From Mesostigma viride (Eukaryota; Streptophyta; Mesostigmatophyceae; Mesostigmatales; Mesostigmataceae), in assembly GCA_009746045.1 (NCBI GenBank), contig RPFO01001141.1, forward strand, positions 62,001 through 126,000: 64,000 nt of DNA, in the 5' to 3' direction. A model generated the notes under the pieces. That model was not told where the DNA came from. It saw only the letters and a list, made by a program, of their open reading frames with translations, and made no database searches. Below are positions 37,953 to 49,460 of this stretch, piece by piece (positions within the stretch are counted from its first letter, which is position 1; each line of letters begins with the position of its first letter). The translations under genes were made by a program, and so were the position numbers.

Positions 37953-39145
37953 GTCCCATGGATACCTGTTCATTATTGTCGTGGATCACGTCATGCGCCG
38001 GGCACGTGCGCGCTTTACTGCTCTTAAGGGGTTCGAGCCAGGCTTGGACATCCTTAACGAGAAAGAGTACGGCGGGGTTAGACCTGGTTACCGCCTGGCC
38101 GACCTGATTTATGCGGATGACACCACCCTCATCGCGAGCCCCGAGCACATTCAGACCTGGCTGGACTGTCTGGGCCTGGAGGCGCGGGCGGCCGGGTGGG
38201 GTTGGAGATTAGTGTCAAAACCACTTTGAGGCGATGGTGATTGGGGCCTCCAGATCACCACCGCTGCCGCGCCTGCTCAACGGCGCGACGGGACGGAGGT
38301 CCCGTTACGCGATCGCTTCAAACTGTTGGAGAGTTGGCTTCCTGACACTGCAGACGATGTGGACGTACACCCGCATCGGCCTGGCCTGGGCCAGGCTCCG
38401 TTCGCTCAACACCTACTGGCGCTCGAAGGGCCTGGGCGAGCACCGCAAGCGCATGCTCTTCAAGGTCCTCGTCCTCACGGTCCTCACGTATGGCGCCGAG
38501 GCGTGGACACTCCCACCCAAACTGGCAGCTAGGCTCAACGGTACGGTTTACAGGATGCTCCGACAGGTAATTAACGTAGGGTTTTCTGAGCGCCCGTCAT
38601 CAGAATCTTTGTATCATGGTATGCCTCGTATTTCGGACGAGATTAGGCAGCGTAGGATAGCATTTGTAGGACACCTTGCTCGCACCAGCCAGGTCGACAC
38701 CGCCCTTGGTCTGGCAGGCCCCCAGCGGCTTGGCCAGCCAGGGCGGCACATTCTGACCTGGCCTGGCCCCGAGGGCATTCCCAAAAGGGTAGGGAAACCT
38801 GTCACGAGCTACATCCAGATGTTGCTGGACGACCTAGTGGTCCCAGCCCAGTTTGAACACCGCCTCAACTCTCTCTCCCGTCTTTGGACTGCCATGCAGG
38901 ACAAGACGCGGTGGCAGAAGATTGTCAAGGCTCACACGCCCGAACCTGTGGGCAAGCCCCCTCCCCCCAAGAGGAGGAGGCGTTTTGATGAGTAGTGTCG
39001 TTAGGCTTTTCTAGACTAGATAGCTTAGAGTTAGGCCGTTAGTTCGATTACGCGGCTTCCTCCACTCCACCCATCCATCATGGAATATGTGCTACATGAC
39101 CTCCCAACGGAGGCATGTTATAATTTAATTTAATTTAATGGTTTT
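37953..39145 (+). pseudogene. LINE ORF2 reverse-transcriptase C-terminal part and 3' tail
   Basis: The reading starts in the reverse-transcriptase domain (after the QGCVLS motif split by the retroposon), contains the catalytic YADDTTLIA at about 38110-38136, then changes frame near 38,215. It runs open to a stop at 38995 through the LINE C-terminal region (MLFKVLVLTVLTYGAEAW, RRIAFVGHLAR). A 3' UTR follows, ending gaatatgtgctacatgacct, then cccaacggagg and a (TTTAA)n tail near 39,120-39,140. The 5' part of the element begins only about 40 bp left of the retroposon (about 35,812), so it was 5'-truncated before being interrupted. Confidence 0.82.
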
Positions 39146-40051
39146 CAGAAAAGTGCCCTATAGGGGCGTCCCCTCCGCGTACACGCCTCTCCCTGCTGCG
39201 CCGCACCCGTATGTATCTCCAAGATTTAGGTCAGAAGTCACAGAAGCCGAGGCAAACAGCACTCGAACTCAAGCTTTCACCCCACCTAAACTGGCGACCT
39301 AAATAGGAACCCGAAAAACTAGCCGTTAAGCCGGAGGTAGCATAAGGGGGCTAATACAACTAGCTAATAATATATAATCTAGTTAATTCATGAATTGTTG
39401 ACTGACGATCCGAGGGCTTGCACCCAGCCAGGAAGTGCATGCTTCCTATCGAGACCTATCATGTGCAAGCACACATAAAACGAGTACTTGTACCAAGGAG
39501 ACAACCAGCGCAGGCCAGAAATCTACTACTATCAAATGCTGCAGTTGTCAGTTAGTTGAGCACTTGCACACGCAATTGAACACATGCATGGTTCCAATGA
39601 CAATGTTTCAATTACATATGCCAACTAGAGCTGGTGGAATGTTCAACGGCAGCACACCCATTTCTCTCTCTTAATTTCTGGCAATGGCCAGGGTACACAG
39701 ATACTTAAAGTGATACAGCTACGCAGTACAGTCTAACACAGGCTTAGAGTGAGACAAGTGGGGACTGCCTCCTGACACCACGTTTCCCCACGCCACGTTT
39801 CCTACGCACGGCACCATTTGCTAAGGTGTACGGAGTGTCACGTAAATGGCTGGACAGAAAGGTACCTATACCACAGCTGTTTTCGTTTCGAATAGGATGC
39901 TCCCCCGTGTATGGCGGGGACAATCTGGGACTCGCTTTTGTCCCATGCAGCTGCTTGCCGCTTGTCGGCTGCTGATGATAAGCCAAAAACACGCCCCACC
40001 TAAGCATGGGACGCGCGAATCACGGGCCTGCTGTCCGTTTATGCGTGCCGT
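39146..40051. other. Intergenic region downstream of CYP97A
   Basis: No coding frame of interest. A TTACA (TGTAA on the minus strand) at 39612-39616 could be the CYP97A polyadenylation element, about 435 bp after its stop. Confidence 0.4.
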
Positions 40052-43000
40052 TTATGCATGGGCGATATCGGCGGCCACATGCGTGGTGTCGCTACCATTC
40101 ACCGATGTGGTCGTTGTCGGAGGTATCCGCCGGCGCACGGACATGTACAGGCCTTCCTTAGTGTGGATGGTGGCACCTGTTGCCATCCTGACAGCTGGCG
40201 CGTCGTCGGCCAGCCGGAAGTCAAAGCGGCGCAGCAACATGCTAACCACCACCATACCCTCCAGCATGGCAAACTGGTCACCGAGGCACTTGCGGGGGCC
40301 GCCGCCAAAGGGCAAGAACCTGGGGGGGCAAGGCACAAATGTGATAAGCAAGGTACAAATGTGTATCATGTAAGGATACCTCCCGCAGCCAACACCGTCC
40401 CGCACGCATTACCCCCGCGCAGGGATGCCCTCCAAGCCGCACACGGACCAAACAAACAATAAACAAACGCGGGTGATGCATGTGCAAAGCATCCCACCCA
40501 TTCATCATTACCCTGGGTTCTTGGGTGGTATGCAATGATAAGCGACAAGCAAGGGTGGACCCGGGGACGACATACACGGGAGGCGTCAAGGCAACGGCCA
40601 ATGACGTGCAGCCACCGGCAGGTTCCTCCCACAACCCCATTTCCCCTCACGCGGCAAAACAAACAATAGCAATTAGATGAAACAACACAAAGACAAGGAA
40701 GGCTGCACAATGCAAGGCCTGCATAAACCCAACACCGCACAAGGGAGCGCGTCCCATCTGGGACAGGGCCACCATGAACCGATCATTTTCCGACACCCCC
40801 ATGAAACTGACATGGGACCTAGCGGGAACGGAACTTGGCACATATCCCATCCCAGACAAAGCTTGCCCCAATGCTCCACCCACCTTGTCCCGATCCTAGC
40901 CAGCACATACCGGTACTTGTCCGACACTCGCCATCCACACAGAAGCGGGAAGGAGCGCATCCACCCCTAGACATGGCCAGCCCGCACCTATACTTGTACG
41001 AGACCTGCAGGGAACGGACATGGGGCCTAACAAGGACTTTTCCCAATCCTACACCAAGGCCAATCACGATGCTAACCAGTGCGCACCGGTAGCTCTCCGA
41101 CACTCCCCATCCACACAGAACCCCATCAACCAAGGATGCCACCACGTACCGGTAGTTCTCCGACACCTCGTTCGGGTTCCCCTCAGCGTCCCAGCGCGAG
41201 GGCACAAACTCGTTGGGCCTCTCCCACGAGTTCGGGTCGCGGTGCAGGTTCCACACCGACAGAAAGATGTCCTCCCCTTTCTTCACGTCGTAGCCGTTGA
41301 TGACCGTGTCGCACAGCGTGCGGCGGATCAGCACGGGCGGCTGCGGGTACAGCCTCAACCCCTCGTTGATCACACGCTTGACGTGCTTGAGACGCGCATA
41401 GTCCTCCATCGTTGGGAGCCGGTCCCCCAACACCTCGTCCACCTCGCGCTGGACCGCGGCCGCCTCCTCCGGGTGCAGGGAGAGCATGTAGAAGGTCCAC
41501 GTCATCACAGCGGCCAGCGTCTCGTGGCCCGCGATGAGCAGCGTCATCAGGTCGTCGCGCAGCTGCTTGGAGGAGACCTGGTCGCCCGACATGATAAGGT
41601 AGTGCAGGATGGAGGGGTCCGACTTGTTCACGTACTCCTCAAAAAAGGCCTCGTCGTTCTTCTCCACCGCCGCCTGGGGAAGGGAATGAAGATGGGGGGG
41701 GGACATTGGGAGGGGGGGAGTCGGAAATCGGCACGCAATCGTCGCGGGGTGTAAATGGGTATGGTGAAACAACCACATACCTGAGGGCCCTCAAGTCAAC
41801 CGCACAATGGCCACTGCATGGTACTTGATATGGATACAAGCGTGTGGACCGCCTGTAGCGCGCGAGAGCACTTGCCGTCACTTCTTCATGGCCGAACACA
41901 ATCTAGCCTCCTCCCCTTGCAATCGGCGATGATGAATGACAGCTACAAGGACCCCCTCACCTTGCAGTCGGCGATGAGCTCGTCGAGCGTCTGGTTGCAG
42001 ATCTCCAGGCTCTTGCGCATGCGCACTTGCGAGGGCAGCAGCGACCCAATGATGGGGATTTTCCAGTAGGGGATGATGGCCAGCGAGCGCTTCTCCGCCT
42101 CCAGCAGCAGGTTGTACACCGCCTTAATCACGGGCGTGCGCTTGGTCAGAGACTCAAACCTGGCAGCGAGGGGAAGGGAAGGGAGGGGGAGGTTGGGGTG
42201 GTGGTGGGGCCGAGGCATGTGTGACAGAGATTCTTGTTCTGTTCAGGATGGTTCCAAGCTGGCTTCCCACAGGAGTGCTTCCAGCAAATCGCATGCACAC
42301 AGACGCACTAGATTGCATTGCAACAACCGCCTAGCGACCCACTAGCTTGCACGGCAAACACCACCGAGCGACCCACTAGCCTGCATGGCAACAACCGCCT
42401 AGCTCACGATAAATATCACCCCACGCATGTCGAACACCCCCGGTCCCCTCCTTACAACCCTCCCACTCGCTTGCGGATGAACCCCCCCCCCTCTACTTGT
42501 AATGTAGTTAAGGCCCCCCCCACCCTCCTCCACTCGTAGTTAAACAACGCCCCTCCTCCCCCCCTTCCCCCCCCCACTCACTTGTAGTTGAACACGGCGG
42601 CGCCGATCACGTCCAGCGCCAGCGAGGAGAACAGGTGCTCCATTTCCACGCTCTTGCCCGCGTCGGCCGCGTCACCCAGCACGCCGCACGCCTTGCTGGT
42701 CACGTCCCCAAACAGGCCCACCATCGCGGCCAGGAACCGCTTGTGGACCGCGGGGAGGATAGAGCGGCGGCGCAGGCGCCAGTGCTCGCCGTCGGCAGGG
42801 ATGAGCCCCTGGCCCATCACAAATTCGACGATCTCGGACAGCATGCCCTTGGAGTAGACCTTGCCGCTCTGCTGCAGCACCTGCTTCACATTGGCTGGGT
42901 TGGACACCACCACGAAGGACTGCGGGAGTGACAACAACGCAAAACACACGTAAGGGAGAAAGCGGGGGAGGACAGCGGGACAGGTGGCGGGCTCGCCAAG

Positions 43001-44806
43001 AGAGGAACTGAGTGCCCCATCCAGTAGAGTGGATGTCTGTAAGAGACATTTGAACAATGAAGGGCAAAATCTACAAAATTTGATAGAGCATTCCGGCAGA
43101 ACTCCTTGGGGCAGGGAGGGCTGATCCATGGGGCAGGGAGTGGGGAATGCCTGGGGAGCCGCAGGACCCCGCATACCGAGTGCACGCCCATGACATCCAA
43201 CAACCCTCGCATCCCACACTGCCCCTCACAAGCTCCTTTTCCCCTGCCAGGGCCCATGGCCCTAGCCTGCCCTCTTTACATCCCAGCCTCCTTTCTCTTC
43301 TCCAGAACCCAGCACACACGCACCTTAGGTCCAAACGACAACCGGAAGACGGGCCCGTAGGACAGGAACAGGCGGTAGAGCGGTACAAAGTGGGGCTCTC
43401 CCACGATCTCGCGCACGTCACCGCGGGCCTCCGGCATCGTGCGCGCGGCGCGGTAGGCGCGCGCGCGCTCCCACGTGGCCATCAGCAGGGCCAGCCAGCG
43501 GCCCCACTTGCCCAGCCGCGACAGAAAGTCACGCACGTAGGCGGATATCACACGCAGCTTGCTGGAGGCAGGCCTGGGGGCAGCGCATTTGGTGCCAAAT
43601 GGTGGCAGACGGTGGCGGCAAGGTGGCGGTGGCAGCAGTGATGGCCAGGGGTAGTGGTGGCAATCAGCACAGCGGGGAGGGGGGTGAGACAGCCGCATGA
43701 GCGAGAGCGACACTGTGAGCCATACGCGGTATCCACGTACACAAGGCATGTCAGCTAAAATACATATGGTATGATGCTATCAGCAAATAGGGAGAACAGC
43801 GATGCGAAAGTCTTGAAGGCCTACTTGCAAGCAAACAAAAATCCACAGCCACGAGGGCAGTCAGCCCAAAGCTGACCAGCACGTAGTAGATCTCACTTGC
43901 AAAATCTGTCACTCCTAATGACATCCGAACAACATGATTACCCCACCAACAAAAGTATTACAACAATTTCGCACTGCTGGCAACTCCGCTTTAGCATCGC
44001 CAATTGCTGGCATTACGGCGTTTGTTTGGGCGCTCAAGCAAGTTTAACCATGAATGTACTCCAGCTACATTACTTTACCGCCGGCACGCAGCCGAGCCTG
44101 CCCCCACTACAGCGTGACGCGCGCTATAGCCAGCAGCACTCGACTTCACTTGCCAACTACTTGCATGACACAGATGGAGGTGTGCTAATAAACCCACCTC
44201 ATGAGGTGGGGTAGTACAACCACCACAGGATGTGGGCTAATGACCCGCCTAATGTGTCTCAGGCTTCATACACTGGCACATGTGTGGGCATGTCAGGACA
44301 CAAAGCCGGCAAGTTGGCAGGCGCCCCCACGCGGGTGGATGGAAGCCAGGCACCGCGCCAGGCACCGCGCCTGCGTGAACACCTCCCCCCCCCACTCACC
44401 GTGCCTGCGTGAACTCCCCCCTCGCGATGCGCTCGGCCAGCAGCTTGCTCCCCTCCTCATATGCGCCGCGCGTGCTGCGCTGCCGCTCCACCTTGCCCTT
44501 GTCCTCCCACACGGTGGCGCCACCGCTGCTGCCCTCCGCACCACTGTTGTTGTTGCTGCTGCTGCTATTGCTGGCGTCCCCACCCATGCCCAGCGGGCAC
44601 GTGCCCATGGCCACCGTGGCGAGCCGCCGGTTTAAAGGTGATAGGTGCGAGGGGGCGGACGGCCCGCAGGCGAGGGGCTGCCCCCAAAACCCCCCCGTGC
44701 GTGCATCCAGGGGCTTGGAATCAAGGCCCTCAGGGTGAAGGGGGGAGGAGTTGAGCACGGCGCATCGTGATGATTCTGGGGGCAGCAAGTCACGTCCATA
44801 TGCCAT
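40052..44806 (-). CDS. CYP97A: CYP97A-type cytochrome P450, carotenoid beta-ring hydroxylase, 6 exons
   Basis: Exons (minus): 44806-44400, 43561-43324, 42919-42582, 42159-41961, 41673-41150, 40319-40052, with GT..AG borders and matching phases; 657 residues. Diagnostic parts: SKGMLSEIVEFVMGQGLIPA, the oxygen-binding I-helix AGHETLAAVMTW, the K-helix ExxR (NEGLRLYPQPPVLIRR), PERF-like VPSRW, the heme loop FGGGPRKCLGDQF with the Cys ligand, and a tail with ATGATIHTKEGLYM. The segment DPSILHYLI..GDQVSSKQLRDDLMT is characteristic of CYP97A (LUT5), which hydroxylates beta-rings of alpha- and beta-carotene in chloroplasts for lutein and zeaxanthin synthesis, working with CYP97C. The first ~130 residues are low-complexity (Ser/Asn-rich near 85). 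A typical transit peptide is not obvious, so a further 5' exon may exist. Confidence 0.88.
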
Positions 44807-46935
44807 TCATGCAGTTGCACGCGACGTGGTCAGGAGAGATATTACTCTCGACGGGCGGGGGTAAGTAAATGGGTTTCAATTGTGTTAGGTTCGCAATTCA
44901 GAAGGACTTGGCGACATGCAAGACAACGCAGTGGGCGAAAACTCCACTACAGAACACATCGACACTGCCTGCCAAGAAGGATCGCAGTTACGCGGTCCAA
45001 GGAGGGCTGTGGGCCAGCGCCTAGCGCAAACGCATGCTTACCCAGGAGTGATGCATGTCTCAAACACGCCGACGGCCTGGCCCCAAGATGTTGATGTGCT
45101 AGGCGGCCCCGCGAGCAAGGCCTTGGCCCCAGTACTGCCACGGGGGAGAGCGCTTGCGAGCACCACGCCATGCCTACCGGCCGGGCTTTAGCCCGGAGGG
45201 CAAGGAACTATGCAGCCGCCTGTACGAACGAGGACAATGCCGGCGATGCGTGCACATGAACGATTTAGAAAGTAGTAATGGGCCAAATGCCGATAAGCAG
45301 GATGCACAGGAATGTCATCTGTTTAATTTCCCGACATGACTCTGACTATGACCCCGAAATTACTGGCAACATCCCTCCCGTAGAGACAGGCATACTAGCA
45401 GGTCTAGGAACGCATTAACTTGCACGTCCAAGATATTATGTGCTGACGATTGTGCGGCAACTTATTTGCAGTAAATGCTTACCGAAGTTTTCAGCAGGGT
45501 GGTGGCTGTGCTGGGCAACTACGTGCATCTCATGGTGTCGCTGCCGTGACGCAGAACTGCCATGGATTGCACGACGACAACGCTTACGGGTGGCGCAGTG
45601 CGTGACGCATAAGGACTTCGTGATGAAAGGCACCCTAAAGGGAACGGCGACATCATGATCAGGGCAGGGTTTATCGGTGACATCGCCAGAAGCACAATCA
45701 GTGACATCGCCGCAGCCCGCACGAGGCGATGAGAGGGCAGTACGTACAGTCCAGATTACGTGAGCATACGGATCCCCGCAAAATCCGTGCTCTGCCATTT
45801 GAAAATCTCCTAACCGCTATAACCGCTATACTATGGAATCTCAAATAGATCTATCCCATTGGTTGTTGCTGGTCGATATGGAAATATCCATGGGCTGAGT
45901 GTTAGACCAGGTAGCAGCTGCTCCGAGACGGATTGCGATTGCCTGCAGCTCGTGCGGTAACAGTGGAGGACTTTTTCCGGCGAATTTGTGAATCCACGTC
46001 ACCACGTTTCATTACTCTGAAGGTAATTTCATAACCTCACAAGGTCTCCATAAGCGCGACGTCATGCCATCAGGCATGATGATTGACGACTACACGAAAT
46101 TTACCCAGCGCGACTCGCGAGCGACGCCTTCATTGTTGAATTCATGCCAGTTTACTCCCTTGCCTTTGTATATCAATGAGATAATCAATACATAGATAAT
46201 TATGTAGCTTTTTCGTAAGAGGTAGCACCATCCTGCATTATATGCAGCTGCGCCGCGGTCCTTATAAGGTTATTACCTCCTAGTCCGGCTCATCGTTCAT
46301 AGGAGCCCACAACGATATATAGCCATCAATTACATGCGCAAATAGCAGTAGTTGGACGGGTGATAAGACATCGTACTCTGTTTCATCGTAGGCGGTAAAA
46401 TAATATTTAGTTATTTAATTTAATCCCAGGACACTGCAATATTTGGACATGCTAAATTAAAGCCGTGTACTGCGCCATGATGGAATCTACAGTGGCAACA
46501 AAGGTGTACTGGAAACCGACGAAAGCTTGGACGCTGTTTTCCTTTTGGCCGGAGTAGCTGTTGCCAGGTTCTGACGGTCATATGGTGTTTCGCTGCATGC
46601 TTGCAGAGCAGCGGCACGTATTAATAAAAAATATAACGTGCCGTTTTTTTAAAAGAAAAATTATATCAAGTACGACTCCAGGATTATTTTGGGAGTTCAG
46701 CGTCCGGGATTTAGTGTATCTGCTCGGTGCACTTAGCCGTGCTTGGTTCTCCTTGCTTCCAGAGTCACCGAATGCTTGTTTGATCGCTAGTCTTCCTCGT
46801 TAGACTCGGCCCACTTGCCCAGCGGTCACCCGCCACATCGTTTGTGCGTTTTAATTTGTGACTCAGTTGCATTGAACCCGCTCGCTTTGTTGTCCAGCCA
46901 TTTTGACCATATCTGTAATTATCCCTAAACAAAAG
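44807..46935. other. Intergenic region upstream of CYP97A, no gene recognised
   Basis: About 2.1 kb with only short, uncharacteristic open frames, the longest being 120 codons at 45436-45798 on the minus strand. It becomes AT-rich from about 45,800. It must contain the CYP97A promoter and possibly an unrecognised first exon. Confidence 0.45.
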
Positions 46936-47034
46936 CCCGCCTACCGGCTACCATGGTTCAGTGGCCATGTACTGCAGAAGGCTGGTGTAGGCAGTGGACC
47001 AGTTGTTGCGGATATTTTAGTGTATAATAAGCAT

Positions 47035-47225
47035 GCTTGACACCTGCTGGAGTACATGGAGGTGCAGGTGCACCTAGCGCACCCATAGTAGGTGCCAGCT
47101 GTTTACACCCCCCACCTGCAGGTTGTCGGCCAGGATGTACATATTAAAAACCAGAGGCCCCCCTTCTCAGGGCCATGTGTTACGTATACTCCCAACGGAG
47201 TTATGTTCTAATAATGCTTGACACC
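47035..47225 (+). mobile_element. Retroelement 3'-end remnant
   Basis: It contains ttctcagggccatgtgttac followed by gtatactcccaacggagtta and tgttctaata, a variant of the conserved 3' tail found at 35,890 and 39,090. A copy of the GTGCACC-rich segment seen at 2390-2410 and 36,000 (gtgcaggtgcacctagcgca) lies upstream. Confidence 0.65.
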
Positions 47226-47465
47226 GAATTGCACAGTTAATCAGGGTTTCCATATCTAGAACCCTTCTGGGCGTGCCATGCACAGAGGCATGCCAGGGAG
47301 TATTAGGTTAACTAACTGAATTAATCTCATTATAATATTCAAATGACTAATTAGTTGATTGCACACACTCCCATGTGGGCAAGTCATGGATCGACTGATC
47401 ATATTGCATGCATCTTGATATTGCATGCATCTCAATATATATTCATGGAGAATGATAAATTACGG

Positions 47466-48990
47466 AGGTGAGATTAATTAATTAATTAATTAATTAAACT
47501 CGTGCTCCCGTTGGGGAGTCACGGAGCACCGAAGTGCTTTTAATCCCTGTGTGTGCACTACAGGAGAAAGGGCAGAGACCCCCAGTCTCCTTCATGCCTA
47601 AGGCATGCCACAGCTGCAATCGGGCGCGGCTAGCTAAAAGGACAGGCTAACGATCCGGCAAACTGTGGGTGCAATAAGACCCATGTGAGCATATCATAGC
47701 AAGGAGCGTGGGCAAGTAATCTGAACATAGCCACCTGGGCGTAGCATGGCTGTACTAGGACTAGGCTAAGGCTACGGCTGGTTGTGTACCGTGCGTTGGC
47801 GGCACGTGACTAGGTGTGTTGGCACAGCTAGGCAACATTCTAGGCATGGCTGCCTTAGCGGCAGTGACGCCAATGGTTACAAGCTAGGGCTATTGCTATT
47901 CTAGCCCGCTGGGGGCGTCCACATCTTGTGGTTGATCATCAGGTCCCCGCCCCTCCAGTACACCTTGGGCTTCTGGGGGTCCTGCTTATGGCGGAGGTAT
48001 TCCGGCCACAGGTCGCGTCGCTGCTGTTGCTGAGCGGGGGTGAGGTCGTCATCCAGCGTCCAGGTGAGGTCGTGCAACCGCTTGCGACGAGAGAGGAACC
48101 GCTGCTTATCCTCAGGGGAGGGGAAGGTGAGTAGGACTGGTGGGGGAGCCGCCTTGTCCCGTGAGTGGGGAAGGCGGTGGCACCCACGCAGTTCTACCTC
48201 ACCTACCAGGCCCATGAGGGTAAGAAGCTGGTTCTTGAGCTCGTCAGCAAGAGAGGTTGACGTCTCACCTGGCTTCTGGGGGAAGCGACGTAGCACCACT
48301 CGGCACTCGCGGCGAGCGCGGTCGGTGACCTCCCGTTGCTGGGCCTGGCGGTGGTCCTCCAGCTCCTGGAGCTTTGTGGCGATGGCGTCGGTGGTGGAGG
48401 CGGTCGCTGACCGCAGCAGGTCCGCGTAGGAGAGCGGCGGGAGGTCGCCAGCATCCTGCCGGGGTGGCTGGGATGCAATGGTGGCCGTCTGCTCCGCTAT
48501 CTTGGGGACCTGTGTGGCCAGGGCCTCGGTGTGGGCGGTGATGGCCTCAAGCTTCTTCAGGAGCACGCCATGCACTTGCCCTCCACCTGGTTAAGGCGAG
48601 AGACAAGTGCAGCATGCGTTTCCGAAGCCTGCGCCGCGGTGTGTAGCGCCGTGAACTGGGGTTGTAGCTTGTGGACGACCTTGGTTTCCACGTTGGAGAC
48701 CCGGGCTTCCACCGTGTTGAGCGTCGTGTTCAGCGAGGTCAGCTTCTCGGCCAACGGCCAGGTCACGTGCTCCTCCAGCACTGCACGGATGTCATCCTTG
48801 CAGAGGGAGGAAGCCGATGTGGCTGTCGGCCGCGCAGGCTGGGCTGGGGTGCGGATCCTGGCGACAATTGTGCTCATAGGTAGCTGGAAGTAGCTGCACA
48901 TGATGGCGATGCGGTGGTTGAGCTCTGGCCTGGCAAGGAACCTGAGTCTCCAGGTCGTCGGCGGGGATGGAGTTAGTCTCCATGCTTTGC
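47466..48990 (-). mobile_element. Second ORF1-only retroposon, divergent subfamily
   Basis: Same plan as the element at 35860-37940: on the minus strand an ORF1-type gene, a 3' UTR of about 430 bp and a (TTAA/ATTA)n tail (47466-47489), with no reverse transcriptase. The 3' terminus is a variant (ctccccaacgggagcacgag) of the family motif. The left flank is a copy of the hairpin-repeat arm at 47448-47466. The 5' border near 49,000 is uncertain and no TSD was found. Confidence 0.7.
47901..48901 (-). pseudogene. LINE ORF1-type protein, second copy, one frameshift
   Basis: The N-terminal frame (48901-48557) encodes a long heptad-rich helix (EKLTSLNTTLNTVEARVSNV). The next frame (48575-47901) continues it and ends with the RRM-like and C-terminal domains (CRVVLRRFPQKPGETSTSLA, APPPVLLTFPSPEDKQRFL, VYWRGGDLMINHKMW). 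These align with the protein at 36448-37793, including the shared GETSTSL, TLDDDLT.AQQQ and VYWRG blocks. The two frames overlap at 48557-48575, indicating a one-base indel. The product would be an RNA-binding retrotransposon protein. Confidence 0.72.
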
Positions 48991-49460
48991 TGTAGACTAA
49001 GTCTCAAAGGCATTGTGAATACAACGTATGAATAAGCCTTGTAAACCTACGTTGGTATGTGAATATAAATACCACGTGGGCTATGCAGATAGGAATGCTA
49101 GTCGAGTCGCATACGTTTCCCTAGATAGGTACTTTGGGTACTGAGGTACGTGACAGATGTCAGTACCCAGTATACGTAGTGTCCTGTCATTGGACGGTAC
49201 TAGAGTATCCTAGATAGGGACCGTACTGCAGCGTGCATTGATTGTGATCGCACGATGCAGTGACTAGACAGCTACCTGTCATCGTGCGGCCTCGGGCCAA
49301 CGGTCTGCACCCAACGGTCACTGGCGGCGCAGCCGGTGAGAGGAACGTTGATAAAGGGTAAACCTATTTTCTAATGAACCAAGCAATTCATTGCTCACAG
49401 CCTTCAGTGTTCTCAAGCAATATATCCCACCGCATTCTAACTTGAATTTTATTTGCTACC
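48991..49460 (+). promoter_or_regulatory. Probable 5' LTR/leader of the copia-like element
   Basis: It contains a TATA-like tataaatacc at about 49,064 and several short self-similar segments (ccctagatagg, gtactgaggtac, cagtacccag). No second LTR can be sought because the element is cut at 53286. The LTR is inferred, not shown. Confidence 0.35.

Noticed and set aside
39230..39340. tRNA-like B-box resemblance (ctcgaactcaag)
   Set aside because: No matching A box or cloverleaf could be drawn; too weak for a tRNA or tRNA-derived SINE.
45436..45798. 120-codon minus-strand frame upstream of CYP97A
   Set aside because: No motif, no transit-peptide pattern and no splice donor that would join it to CYP97A exon 1.
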